From JAHRVQ01 sp029941905 (lineage in GTDB: Bacteria; Pseudomonadota; Gammaproteobacteria; Pseudomonadales; Azotimanducaceae), in assembly GCA_029941905.1 (NCBI GenBank), contig JAPYTQ010000017.1, positions 39,459-103,458 of the forward strand: a stretch of 64,000 nucleotides of DNA, written 5' to 3'. Position numbers and translations under genes: made by a program. Numbering within the stretch: position 1 is the first letter of the stretch; every line of letters begins with the position of its first letter. The notes beneath the pieces were generated by a model that was not told the DNA's origin, did no database searches, and saw nothing but the letters and a program-made list of their open reading frames with translations. Shown here one piece after another: positions 42,590 through 50,819 of this stretch.

Positions 42590-43693
42590 TTGATTACGAA
42601 AGGCGATGATTATCCATTGCACCAGACCCCCGATCCCATGGCGTATACAGGCGCTAACCGGAACTTTTACGATCGATTTTTCTTCAACGGTTATGATCGC
42701 CGTGGTGAGATCTTTTTTGCAGCAGCGCTGGGCGTCTATCCTTATCTGAATGTCATGGACGCAGCATTTTCGGTGGTCATTGAAGGCGTCCAGCACAATG
42801 TCTACGGTTCCAAAGTGATGCATATGGAACGCATGGACACTGAGGTCGGCCACGTCAAAATTGAAATAGTAGAACCCCTGTCTGTGCTACGAGTTGTCTG
42901 TGAAGATGAAGCGAACGGGATTCGAGCTGATGTGACCTTCACTGCTCGCACTCCTGCCCATGAAGAACCGAGATTTATGCGTCGGTCGGGCAGTCAGGTG
43001 ATGATGGACGTCACTCGCATGACTCAAAATGGCACCTGGGCAGGCTGGGTTGAAGTCAAAGGCAGGCGTATCAACGTTAAAGCAGATAATTTCCGGGGTA
43101 CCCGGGATCGCAGTTGGGGAATCAGGTCAGTCGGACAAGCGGATCCCCAGACCAATCCCGATGCAATGATCCCGCAATTTTATTGGCTTTGGGCACCGTT
43201 AAATTTTGATGAGTTTGCGACCCACTATTTCGTTAATGACGATCAGGATGGCATTCCCTGGAATGGTAACGGGGTCGTCATTCCGTTACTGGATAGCGAA
43301 AATGAAACAGTGGAGAAGATGCAGAGTTGGAGTTCGAAAATTCAGTTCGAGTCTGGCCGACGCACGGCAAAATCTACCGAAATTGATTTTGTCACATCTG
43401 CCGGTGAACAATGGAATCTGAAGCTGACAACCCAGTGGAATTTCTATATGAAAGGCATTGGTTATGGCCATGAACATTTTGGCCACGGTTCCTATCATGG
43501 CGAACTGGAAACCGGGTACGACGAGTTTATTCTTGCTGAGGTTGATGCCACGAATTTGCATGTACAGGCAATGTGCGATGTTGTGCTCACAACTCCCAAC
43601 AAAACACATCAGGGGCAGGGAATCCTCGAGCAACTGATCTTCGGACCCCATGCGCCCAGCGGTTTTACTGAGTTGATGGATATGGCACCTTAG
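42590..43693 (+). CDS. conserved hypothetical beta-rich protein (CrtC-like fold possible)
   Basis: The start is a TTG at 42590 with AAGGAG seven bases upstream. The 367-residue soluble product is rich in beta strands and aromatic residues: MAYTGANRNFYDRFFFNGYDRRGEIFFAAALGVYP, GTWAGWVEVKGRRINVKADNFRGTRDRSWGIR and YHGELETGYDEFIL. The repeated RDRSWG/GTRDRSWG signature is frequent in proteins related to the CrtC/DUF2804-type lipocalin-like double domain found in sterol and lipid degraders. I do not assign an activity. It is monocistronic and divergent from the AAA+ gene. Confidence 0.7.
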   Translation: MITKGDDYPLHQTPDPMAYTGANRNFYDRFFFNGYDRRGEIFFAAALGVYPYLNVMDAAFSVVIEGVQHNVYGSKVMHMERMDTEVGHVKIEIVEPLSVLRVVCEDEANGIRADVTFTARTPAHEEPRFMRRSGSQVMMDVTRMTQNGTWAGWVEVKGRRINVKADNFRGTRDRSWGIRSVGQADPQTNPDAMIPQFYWLWAPLNFDEFATHYFVNDDQDGIPWNGNGVVIPLLDSENETVEKMQSWSSKIQFESGRRTAKSTEIDFVTSAGEQWNLKLTTQWNFYMKGIGYGHEHFGHGSYHGELETGYDEFILAEVDATNLHVQAMCDVVLTTPNKTHQGQGILEQLIFGPHAPSGFTELMDMAP

Positions 43694-43708
43694 CAGCCTG
43701 CGAGACGT

Positions 43709-44620
43709 TCAGGTTTTTTTAAGAATCTCCCGCGCACGATCAACATACCCGGTGGTCAGGCTATCGACGCCTGTCGACAACGCATAACTGATGTCTTCAA
43801 CGCTGTCAGCACCCCAGGTTGAGACTCTGAGGCCGATGGCATGTGCCTCGTCGACATCACCCCGTTTGATATCCCGGAAGTAGGGTGACCAGTAGGTACC
43901 ACCGGCCGCTTTTACCGCTTGTGGAAAACTGTCGTTGCAATTTCTCGGGTCAAAATCACCATACCAGCCCGATAATTTGTCAACATCGGGTTTTGTGCCG
44001 GGTTTTGCCATCCAGGAGAAATCAACACTGAGGAAGCCAGTTTGAATCCCCGGCATTAACTGCTGGGCGATTTGCAGTAAACGCCAGTCGAACGCGATCA
44101 GTACCGTCTTTGGAAAGAGCGGACTGTTCGCCAGCGCGTTTTTTAACGCCTGGACATAATCTTCAGCCGGGGTTGTTTGATCCGGATCAAAGGGGTCGGT
44201 TTTCGCCTCGAACCATAGTTTGGCATTGTCTGATTTTTTCTCAGAGAAGCTCTCAATAAAAGAGGCCTCGATATCTTGCAGCGTTGCGATCTTTTCGTTA
44301 GGGATTGAAGCCCGCTGCGGATAATGTCGCCTGACCCGTGATGCCGGGTCCAGCATGCCAATCTCGTAACGGCGAAATTCACCAAGGGAAGTATTCTTGA
44401 TAACGGGGCCTGGAGATGCCAGCCAAAGGCCGGTCTCATCGCGGGTTAGTGCAGGCTTGAGTTGGTAATCGTGGTGGGCGACAAACGATTTGTCTGCGGT
44501 TAAATGAAAGTCCAGCTCACAACCATCGACTGCTCCCTGGAGCGAGTGTCGCACTGCGTAATTTGTATTTTCAGGATAGTGTCCAGCGCCACCTTCGCTT
44601 GCGATCAAGGTAATTTTCAA
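43709..44620 (-). CDS. GDPD-fold protein lacking the catalytic His-Arg
   Basis: This 303-residue TIM-barrel protein aligns with glycerophosphodiester phosphodiesterases: PENTNYAVRHSLQGAVDGCELDFHLTADKSFVAHHD gives the metal residues E and D (ELD) and the second catalytic His (HHD). The usual first motif HRG is replaced by SEG, 8 residues before PENT, so the catalytic His and Arg are missing. A His in GHYPENT could take over. The remaining blocks (LWFEAKTD, VLIAFDWRLL, RVSTWGAD) are present. It lies 45 bp after cmoB. The function may be non-hydrolytic or use a shifted His. Confidence 0.75.
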   Translation of the reverse strand: MKITLIASEGGAGHYPENTNYAVRHSLQGAVDGCELDFHLTADKSFVAHHDYQLKPALTRDETGLWLASPGPVIKNTSLGEFRRYEIGMLDPASRVRRHYPQRASIPNEKIATLQDIEASFIESFSEKKSDNAKLWFEAKTDPFDPDQTTPAEDYVQALKNALANSPLFPKTVLIAFDWRLLQIAQQLMPGIQTGFLSVDFSWMAKPGTKPDVDKLSGWYGDFDPRNCNDSFPQAVKAAGGTYWSPYFRDIKRGDVDEAHAIGLRVSTWGADSVEDISYALSTGVDSLTTGYVDRAREILKKT

Positions 44621-44665
44621 AGGTTCTCCGTTTAGCTTCTTATTCCAAAAATTCGTTTCAGACTG

Positions 44666-45634
44666 TTACGCTTTCTCTGCTATGACAATCGCTCTTGTGG
44701 GCGCCGGTAATCCCTCGAGTGTGAGGTTTTTGTTATTTGGGTCGAGGAAGTCATTCAGGGACTGAAACGTCATCCAATCCGTGACTCTTTGTTCTTCTGT
44801 ACTGGTCTGGTTGACATCAACCGTTCTCACATTCGTCAAACCAATCCGTTTGAGCCAGATTTCCAGTAGGTTTGCGCTGGGCAGAAACCAGACATTAGGC
44901 ATTTTTGCATAGCGACCCTGGGGTACCAGCACGGTATCTTCGTCACCAGCCACAATCAATGTTTCCAGTACCAGTTCGCCGCCGGGGCGCAGAAAGCTTT
45001 GTAGTTCTAGCAGGTGATCGATAGGTGAGCGTCTGTGATACAGAACCCCCAGAGAGAACACCGTGTCGAAGCAGTTGAATGCAGGCAGATCCTCGCTGCG
45101 CAATGGCAGTAGAAACGCGGCTGTGGGTGGTAGAAAGTGCCGCGCGATGTGGAACTGGTAAAGGAACAGTCGCGTCGGATCGATACCCAGCGCCATTTCC
45201 GCGCCGTCTCCCAGCATGCGAAATAAGTGATAACCATTACCACAGCCTATGTCCAGGACTCGTCGCCCTTGCAAATTTGCCAAGTGAGGCTGAATGCGTG
45301 ACCATTTCCAGTCCGAGCGCCACTCTGTGTTGATTTCTGTGCCAAAGAAGTTGAACGGACCCTTGCGCCAGGGTCGGAATTGCTTCAGTTGCGCCTCGAT
45401 GGCTGGGATTTCACCCGCTTCACCGATGCGGACGGACCCCCGTCCGAACTCAAACTGTGTCGTGGTATGACGAGGTAGTTCTGCGATGGTGTCGTCCCAT
45501 GCCGGTTTTCTTCCATGTACTTTTGAGAAGAATTGTTCGTCAAGCTGGCACTGCATTTGTTGCTGGAAGGCGCTGAACGGCGTTCCCCGGGTGGCAGTAA
45601 AATATTCATCAATAAACTGATTGATTGGCACCAA
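44666..45634 (-). CDS. cmoB: tRNA U34 carboxymethyltransferase
   Basis: This 322-residue protein is nearly the same length as E. coli CmoB (323). It transfers the carboxymethyl group of carboxy-SAM to 5-hydroxyuridine at position 34 of certain tRNAs to form cmo5U. The SAM-binding core is visible as RRVLDIGCGNGYHLFRMLGDGAEMALGIDP, followed by FDTVFSLGVLYHRRSPIDHL and GGELVLETLIV, all CmoB hallmarks. Its partner CmoA is encoded two genes upstream, with a 179-residue membrane protein between. Stop-to-start spacing is short (15 bp), so one operon is likely. Confidence 0.95.
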   Translation of the reverse strand: MVPINQFIDEYFTATRGTPFSAFQQQMQCQLDEQFFSKVHGRKPAWDDTIAELPRHTTTQFEFGRGSVRIGEAGEIPAIEAQLKQFRPWRKGPFNFFGTEINTEWRSDWKWSRIQPHLANLQGRRVLDIGCGNGYHLFRMLGDGAEMALGIDPTRLFLYQFHIARHFLPPTAAFLLPLRSEDLPAFNCFDTVFSLGVLYHRRSPIDHLLELQSFLRPGGELVLETLIVAGDEDTVLVPQGRYAKMPNVWFLPSANLLEIWLKRIGLTNVRTVDVNQTSTEEQRVTDWMTFQSLNDFLDPNNKNLTLEGLPAPTRAIVIAEKA

Positions 45635-45649
45635 TACAGCCCTGTTCAG

Positions 45650-46189
45650 TCAGTCTGCAGGTGAAATGGTGACATGTTCGATCAGCTCCTCGTAGGCTTC
45701 ATAGGAATTCGAAACAATATCTTCCAGCCATTTACCCGCTAACAGATAGGTTGAGCGTTGAAGCCAGATGGAGAGGATAAAGAGAAACAACGGCAGGCTG
45801 ATGGACGAGTTAGTCAGCGAGTTTGCCACTGCCGCAAGCAATAGCGGGATAGTACCTACCAGCCAGCCGCCCCAGTCACTGGTCAGGCCGTAAATTACGG
45901 TCCAGCAGATACCGGCAACGGGAATCACGATGCTGGCGTAAGTTGCTCCAAACCCCAGTAGTATCGACACCATAAAAACCATAAAAACCAAAGGGGAGGC
46001 GAGAACAGCAGCCCAGATGATGAGTTTTCTCCCGGCAACTGAGGCCCCTATAGTCTCCGTCACGGAATCGTTACCGACTCTCGTGAAAAAATACCGGGCA
46101 ACCTCTTTTGGAATGCTCAATGCTGTTTTTCCGGCAGCCCGGCTTTTCATCAGAATATTAAATTCTTCTTTCGTCAGGTTCGCAGTCAT
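45650..46189 (-). CDS. membrane protein between cmoA and cmoB
   Basis: This 179-residue protein has a cytoplasmic N-terminal stretch (MTANLTKEEFNILMKSRAAGKTALSIPKEVARYFFTRVGND) and three or four membrane helices (LIIWAAVLASPLVFMVFMVSILL, ATYASIVIPVAGICWTVIYGL, WLVGTIPLLLAAVA, LPLFLFILSIWLQRSTYLLA). I recognise no family. It is placed inside the cmoA-cmoB operon, 15 bp before cmoB and 62 bp after cmoA. That may be a chance insertion of a housekeeping membrane gene or may indicate a link. Confidence 0.75.
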   Translation of the reverse strand: MTANLTKEEFNILMKSRAAGKTALSIPKEVARYFFTRVGNDSVTETIGASVAGRKLIIWAAVLASPLVFMVFMVSILLGFGATYASIVIPVAGICWTVIYGLTSDWGGWLVGTIPLLLAAVANSLTNSSISLPLFLFILSIWLQRSTYLLAGKWLEDIVSNSYEAYEELIEHVTISPAD

Positions 46190-46251
46190 TGAGCTCTCGC
46201 CGGGCTTTTTGCAGGCACTATTTTTTTGTTGAGTATTTTACCGAACATCAG

Positions 46252-46974
46252 CTATCGTACCGCAAGGAAGGAAGCGAAATTCAGGCAGCGCACCGTTAGT
46301 TGTGCAGATTGGAAACCCGCGCGTATGAGTCTGTCAATATGTTGTTGCTCTGTATTGGGGACCAGCACCTTTTCAAGGGCGGCTCTTTTCTGGGCAACCT
46401 CCAGGTCACTGTATCCCTGGTATTTCTTGAATTCATGGTGCAGTTCCATCATTGAAGCCTGATCTACCTTATCATCGAATTTGATTTTCTCTGCCAGAAT
46501 CAAAACACCACCCGCAATCATTCCCCTGGCGATTGAATCCAGGACCTTTTGCCGTTCGTCGTCAGGGATGAATTGTAACGTGAAATTGATGACAACGATG
46601 GATGCATTCTCAATTTGGGTATCTTGCAGACGCTGCTCAAGGATTTCAATGCTGGCCTGGCTATGATCCCGTTCGATATTGGCCCGGCAGCGTTCGACCA
46701 TGGCGGCAGAATTGTCGACGCCGACCAGATGGCAGGACGCTGGCAGGTGCTGGCGCAATTTGAGTGTGGAGGCACCCAGGGAGCAGCCGAGATCGTAGCA
46801 ATTGGTACCCGGAACCACATATTTCTCGGTAATGACGCCAATCAGGTCTAACATGAGAGCGTAGCCGGGAACGGAGCGGTTGATCATATTCTCGAACACA
46901 TCTGCCACTTTTGCGTCGAAACTAAAGTCGGCTACCTGATCGATGGGTGCTGCATAGACCTTGTCTTTGTTCAT
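46252..46974 (-). CDS. cmoA: carboxy-S-adenosyl-L-methionine synthase
   Basis: I start at 46974 (MNKDKVYAAPIDQVADFSFD), which matches the N-terminus of E. coli CmoA; the in-frame extension to 47040 has no similarity. The 240-residue enzyme makes carboxy-SAM from SAM and prephenate. Blocks seen are FENMINRSVPGYALMLDLIG, CYDLGCSLGASTLKLRQHLP (SAM site), GVDNSAAMVERCRANI and SIVVINFTLQFIPDDER. It is upstream of the membrane protein and cmoB on the same strand. Divergent transcription of the HNH gene starts at 47142. Confidence 0.95.
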   Translation of the reverse strand: MNKDKVYAAPIDQVADFSFDAKVADVFENMINRSVPGYALMLDLIGVITEKYVVPGTNCYDLGCSLGASTLKLRQHLPASCHLVGVDNSAAMVERCRANIERDHSQASIEILEQRLQDTQIENASIVVINFTLQFIPDDERQKVLDSIARGMIAGGVLILAEKIKFDDKVDQASMMELHHEFKKYQGYSDLEVAQKRAALEKVLVPNTEQQHIDRLIRAGFQSAQLTVRCLNFASFLAVR

Positions 46975-47141
46975 GGACTGCGGGGATCCAGGTGATGATT
47001 GGGTTAGTTTACTAAAATTACCTCGGTTTTGTGCCTCCACTAGATCAGGGTCAGGGCTTGATTAATCGGCTGACATGGATATATTGGAGTAGTAGAGAAT
47101 TAAATACTTATATCTGGCTAGGAAAGATAAGGCGAAGTGAA

Positions 47142-47729
47142 ATGAGTGTAAGGATTCTTCGAATAAATACTGCTGGCGCTGCCATTGAATGGTTAAGCTG
47201 GCAGGATGCGGTTTGCCTGCACGCACGGGAACTGGTCAGCTGGACTTATGGTGAGGAAGTGATGGCAGTCCGGGGTGGTCACTCGCGCCTGACCGGCGAA
47301 CAAACAGTTGTGCAGCTCAACAGCATTATGGCCTGCAAGGGTAAAGTCTATGCCAATGGCCGCAAGCATCCGCCCTTAACCAATCGTGCTTTGTTTCGTC
47401 GTGACCAGAATACTTGCCTCTACTGTGGCAAACACTTCCTCGATAACCAGTTGAGCCGGGACCATGTGAAGCCGATTTCTCGTGGTGGTCGCGACGCCTG
47501 GACCAACGTCGTTACCTCCTGTAAACGATGTAATGCAAGAAAGGGGAGTCATATTCTGGACGAGATCACCATGGAATTGCTGGCTTTGCCCTATATGCCG
47601 AATCATGCGGAATATCTTGCCCTATCCCACAGCGGCAGGATACTGGGTGACCAGATGGCTTTTCTGCGGAGGCAATTTTCATCCAATAGTCGACTTCTTC
47701 ACGATAACGAACATTTGCTGGCTTCTTAA
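47142..47729 (+). CDS. HNH endonuclease domain protein
   Basis: I choose the ATG at 47142 (MSVRILRINTAGAAIEWLSWQDAV), where family similarity starts, with GGCGAAG upstream. The 195-residue protein has an HNH nuclease of the McrA type in the middle: CLYCGKHFLDNQLSRDHVKPISRGGRDAWTNVVTSCKRCNARKG, with two CxxC zinc pairs and the catalytic DH and N. The N-terminal part (VNLA-like WQDAVCLHARELVSWTYGEE) is typical of the widespread chromosomal HNH protein found across proteobacteria, not of restriction enzymes. A hairpin terminator follows at 47727-47758. Confidence 0.88.
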   Translation: MSVRILRINTAGAAIEWLSWQDAVCLHARELVSWTYGEEVMAVRGGHSRLTGEQTVVQLNSIMACKGKVYANGRKHPPLTNRALFRRDQNTCLYCGKHFLDNQLSRDHVKPISRGGRDAWTNVVTSCKRCNARKGSHILDEITMELLALPYMPNHAEYLALSHSGRILGDQMAFLRRQFSSNSRLLHDNEHLLAS

Positions 47730-47758
47730 CCCTGACTAGGGTTAGGGTGTTGTTTTTT
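47727..47758 (+). terminator. rho-independent terminator of the HNH gene
   Basis: TAACCCT (47727-47733) pairs with AGGGTTA (47738-47744) around a GACT loop. It is followed by GGGTGTTGTTTTTT with a six-T run. The stem overlaps the TAA stop codon of the HNH gene (47727-47729). Confidence 0.8.
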
Positions 47759-47778
47759 AGCCACCTATAGTTTATCTC

Positions 47779-48501
47779 GTGCCGAGAACCCTCTGTAACA
47801 TTCTTCATACTTCAGATATTCACTTGGATAACGATATCGGCGGCGAAGGAAATGAAAGCCCGGCTCAACTCGGGTTTATGCATGTGATTGATGCTGCCCT
47901 GGAGATGCAGGTGCAACTGTTTTTGCTGGCAGGTGATTTATTCGATCACAACCGTGTTAAGGAACCCTGCCTCGCGTTTGCCTCGAACCAGCTATCCCGC
48001 CTTACTTGTCCGGTTGTGATGATTTCCGGCAATCACGATTGCATGGCGGATTATTCGATTTACCAGACCTATGATCCAACCCTGGCAGGCGACCACATTC
48101 ATTTCATCAAGGATGCTGATGGTGGTGTCGTAGATTTTGAGTCGCTGGGTGTTCGGGTCTGGGGTAAGGGCATTGTTGACCATCACCCTGGCAACAAACC
48201 TTTGGCTTGTGTCCCCGCGCCGGATTTTGATGGTTGGAATATCGGCGTCACCCATGGTTATTATGTAGGCCGTGGCGGGGAAAGCTACTCGTCACTGATT
48301 ACGCCTGATGAAATTGCCGAGAGCCGATTCGACTACCTGGCACTGGGACATGTACATGTGTTTTCAACCATGCACCATGGCGACACCCACGCGGCATACC
48401 CAGGTTCACCGAACATTGGGCAGGGCATCAGGGAGAAGACGGCTGCGCATATTCTGCTCGATCCTGAATCCGGCGTGACGATTAATCGAATATTGCTTTA
48501 A
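47779..48501 (+). CDS. SbcD/Mre11-type metallophosphoesterase
   Basis: This 240-residue protein begins at a GTG (47779). All calcineurin/Mre11 metal motifs are present: HTSDIHLDND (residues 9-18), LLAGDLFDHNRV, ISGNHDCM, GVTHGYYVG and LALGHVHVFS, the last with YPGSP as in SbcD/YhaO. It lacks the C-terminal capping domain and no SbcC-like ATPase is adjacent, so it is more likely a stand-alone exonuclease-like or phosphodiesterase enzyme. Its stop codon lies in a three-copy 16-bp array (48492-48539), and it converges with another phosphoesterase gene. Confidence 0.85.
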   Translation: MPRTLCNILHTSDIHLDNDIGGEGNESPAQLGFMHVIDAALEMQVQLFLLAGDLFDHNRVKEPCLAFASNQLSRLTCPVVMISGNHDCMADYSIYQTYDPTLAGDHIHFIKDADGGVVDFESLGVRVWGKGIVDHHPGNKPLACVPAPDFDGWNIGVTHGYYVGRGGESYSSLITPDEIAESRFDYLALGHVHVFSTMHHGDTHAAYPGSPNIGQGIREKTAAHILLDPESGVTINRILL

Positions 48502-48539
48502 CAGGCTATTGCTCTAACAAGCTATAGCCTTACCAGGGT
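48492..48539 (+). repeat. three-copy 16-bp tandem array spanning two stop codons
   Basis: ATTGCTTTAACAGGCT (48492-48507), ATTGCTCTAACAAGCT (48508-48523) and ATAGCCTTACCAGGGT (48524-48539) repeat with a 16-base period. Copy 1 has the TAA stop of the plus-strand phosphoesterase. Copy 3 contains the stop (TTA on the plus strand) of the converging minus-strand phosphoesterase at 48530. Confidence 0.7.
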
Positions 48540-49111
48540 CTGCGGGATTTCTCCCAATCAAACGGTTCCATGCCTGACTCGGTTAACTGATGAATGGTTG
48601 CAGCGGGCTTTGGACCAGACAGGTCGAGAAACCCGATGGTACCTAACTGGGTATTGAGATTGTGGGGTAAAACGGGAGAGCCGGGGTTGATGCACAAGAC
48701 ATCGTCAATCAGGTCAATTTGTTCCACATGAGTGTCACCGTAAATCATCACATCCAATTGGTCATCCGGGTAGAGCTTTTCCAACCACTTGCTAACCGTT
48801 AGGTGCGGGGGAATCGGTGGCATGGGAATATAGTGAGTCAGGCCTATCTTGAAACCGTTAAACTCCAGCAGCCAGGTTTCCTGTAAACGCTTGTCGTTGG
48901 GCTGGGTGCTGCGACCACTGGAACCGTCATCACCGTTACCCCGGGCTGCATAGACAGGCGCCACTTTTTCGAGCTCGTCTATCGCTGAGATATCATAGAT
49001 ATCACCAGCGTGGAGAATGCACTCAACGCCCTGGAATAGATCAAAAACATGGGGCCAGAGCGAGTCTCTGGCTTCCGGAATATGGGTGTCCGATATTAAT
49101 CCAATTTTCAT
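48530..49111 (-). CDS. YfcE-type phosphodiesterase
   Basis: This 193-residue metallophosphoesterase has KIGLISDTHIPEA at the start, LHAGDIYDI, ARGNGDD (the third motif has G in place of the usual H of GNHD, as in the MJ0936/YfcE group), KIGLTHY and YGDTHVEQ, then NPGSPVLP. It should hydrolyse phosphodiesters such as bis-pNPP analogues or cyclic nucleotides; the natural substrate is unknown. It converges with the SbcD-like gene at 47779 and follows the CoA-transferase gene on the same strand after a 38-bp gap that contains a degenerate copy of the palindromic repeat. Confidence 0.87.
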   Translation of the reverse strand: MKIGLISDTHIPEARDSLWPHVFDLFQGVECILHAGDIYDISAIDELEKVAPVYAARGNGDDGSSGRSTQPNDKRLQETWLLEFNGFKIGLTHYIPMPPIPPHLTVSKWLEKLYPDDQLDVMIYGDTHVEQIDLIDDVLCINPGSPVLPHNLNTQLGTIGFLDLSGPKPAATIHQLTESGMEPFDWEKSRRPW

Positions 49112-49115
49112 AGTA

Positions 49116-49131
49116 GTGTCGTGTCCTGCAT
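49116..49131. repeat. GTGTAGTGTCCTACAC palindromic repeat, degenerate copy 4
   Basis: GTGTCGTGTCCTGCAT matches 13 of 16 positions of the consensus. It lies 5 bp upstream of the start of the minus-strand phosphoesterase gene (49111), in the gap after the CoA-transferase gene. Confidence 0.45.
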
Positions 49132-49149
49132 AGATAGCACTTTAAGCAC

Positions 49150-50334
49150 CTAGGTGATAATGCCTTCTTCTTTCAATACTACCTGTTCTGCCTCTGAGAT
49201 GCCTATTTCGCTGAGTAGCTCGCTGTTATGCTCACCGTAAAGTGGCGCACCACGTTGCAGTTCAGGACTGGATTCGCTAAATCTTGCAGCAGGGCGTGTC
49301 TGTCGAATTCGCCCGGCGACCGGATGGTCAGATTCATAAATCAGTTCATTCGCCGTGATGACAGGGTGATTAATCATCTCCTTTCGCTTCAGCACCGGCG
49401 AACACGGAACTCCGGCCTGATCGAGAACTTCAAGCCATTCTTCGGCTGTTCTTGCAAGCAGGGCTTGCTGGGTCATCTGCAGTCGTTCGTTGGCGTTCCT
49501 ATCACGCAAAGCTGGCGTCTTGAATCTCTCATCGTCAAGCCATTCCGGATGCCCGACCGCGGGACAAAGTGCCTGCCACTGTTTGTTGGACATGGCCGAA
49601 ACACTGATGTAAGCGGTTTTTGTTTCATATATAAGATCGATAAATGTCGCCGCACGCTGAACACTGACCTCCTTGCCAACGAAGGTCTGGCCACCCATAT
49701 CTGACGCCCAGAGAAATGACACCACAGTATCCAGCATGGAAACACGAACATGCTGGCCTTCGCCGGTTTTCTCACGATGTGCCAGGGCCGCCGTGACAGC
49801 CTGGGCTGTGGTCATACCTGTCAGCTTGTCGGGCAAAATCGTTCTTACCAGTCGTGGTCTCTCCTCGTCAGAGCCAGCCTGGATGGTAGTGAGGCCGCTG
49901 ATCGCCTGCACGATAGGGTCATACACCGGTTTATGGGCCCAGGGGTTGTCTTCTCCAAAACCACTGATCGAGGTGTAGATGATATCGGGTTTGACCGCCC
50001 GTACCTGCGCTTCGCCAACACCCAGCCGTTCTACCACACCGGGTCTGAAGTTCTGTATGAGTACATCGGCTGTTTCAACCAGCTTGAGCAGAATCTGCCT
50101 TCCCTTATCGGATTTCAGATCCAGCGTCATACCGCGTTTGCTTCGGTTGTTGTTCAGAAACGTCGCGGTAAACTGATTGGCTCCGTACCCGGCGCCGCGA
50201 GCATGGTCAGGTGAAGCGACTGATTCAATTTTGATCACATCAGCGCCCTGGTCACCTAACAACATGGTCGCAAAGGGACCTGAGATAACAGTGGTCAAAT
50301 CAATAATTCGGTATCCGGATAAAGGACCTGCCAT
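49150..50334 (-). CDS. CaiB/BaiF family III CoA-transferase
   Basis: I start at the ATG at 50334 (MAGPLSGYRIIDLTTVISGPFATMLLGDQGADVIKIES), the standard opening of the family; the extension to 50352 is ignored. The 394-residue enzyme forms the interlocked-ring dimer of formyl-CoA transferase relatives. Blocks include NNNRSKRGMTLDLKSDKGR, DVLIQNFRPGVVERLGV and ISGFGEDNPWAHKPVYDPIVQAISGL, the last carrying the region of the catalytic Asp. It moves CoA between carboxylates. In this window it probably activates a carboxylic acid for the acyl-CoA dehydrogenases. Nearest same-strand partner is the YfcE-like gene. Confidence 0.9.
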   Translation of the reverse strand: MAGPLSGYRIIDLTTVISGPFATMLLGDQGADVIKIESVASPDHARGAGYGANQFTATFLNNNRSKRGMTLDLKSDKGRQILLKLVETADVLIQNFRPGVVERLGVGEAQVRAVKPDIIYTSISGFGEDNPWAHKPVYDPIVQAISGLTTIQAGSDEERPRLVRTILPDKLTGMTTAQAVTAALAHREKTGEGQHVRVSMLDTVVSFLWASDMGGQTFVGKEVSVQRAATFIDLIYETKTAYISVSAMSNKQWQALCPAVGHPEWLDDERFKTPALRDRNANERLQMTQQALLARTAEEWLEVLDQAGVPCSPVLKRKEMINHPVITANELIYESDHPVAGRIRQTRPAARFSESSPELQRGAPLYGEHNSELLSEIGISEAEQVVLKEEGIIT

Positions 50335-50419
50335 TATGCACTTCCAAAACAAATGAGTTGAGGCAGTTTATCTGTGGGGCAGGGTTTTCGTCCAGCGGTG
50401 TGGTAAAAAGGGAGGTTGT

Positions 50420-50677
50420 TTATTCTGGGGAGATCTGGACGCGGGGAATAGTGGATTCTTCATCAAGTATTCGGGATATGTCGCCCATTTCATCCTCGAT
50501 TTCTCGGATCAGTTGCTGCGCAGAAATGTTTCTGTCTTCCGTGGTCCCCGGAGTCACTTGATACTCGTTTTGAATATAGAATTGGAAATATATGCCCCTC
50601 CGATCCGAAAGTGCTGAAAAAAAGATGAGATGGTTGTTTTTGAGGGTGAAGTGACATTAAGTTGAAAGTTGTCTCAT
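50420..50677 (-). pseudogene. possible small gene with an in-frame TAA at codon 7
   Basis: On the minus strand an ATG at 50677 reads MRQLST, then TAA (50657-50659), then 78 open codons to TAA at 50420. They read HFTLKNNHLIFFSALS, YFQFYIQNEYQVTPGTTED and AQQLIREIEDEMGDISRIL. The strand-like first half and acidic helical second half look protein-like, but no family is recognised and the ribosome site is poor. It occupies most of the gap 50335-50819, where nothing else is convincing. Confidence 0.35.
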
Positions 50678-50819
50678 TTTGTATCATGTCGGCATTACCA
50701 AGTTCGGGAACAGATAATTCATCACAACTCACCTTGCCCATACCAGGTCAGATTCACTGGCTTTTCGGTTATATTACGGATGGTTAAACCAGGAATAATC
50801 AACAGCAAAAGGAGATCAA

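Noticed and set aside
49228..50214. Long plus-strand frames opposite the CoA-transferase
   Set aside because: They mirror the real gene; no ribosome site, signal or recognisable domain.
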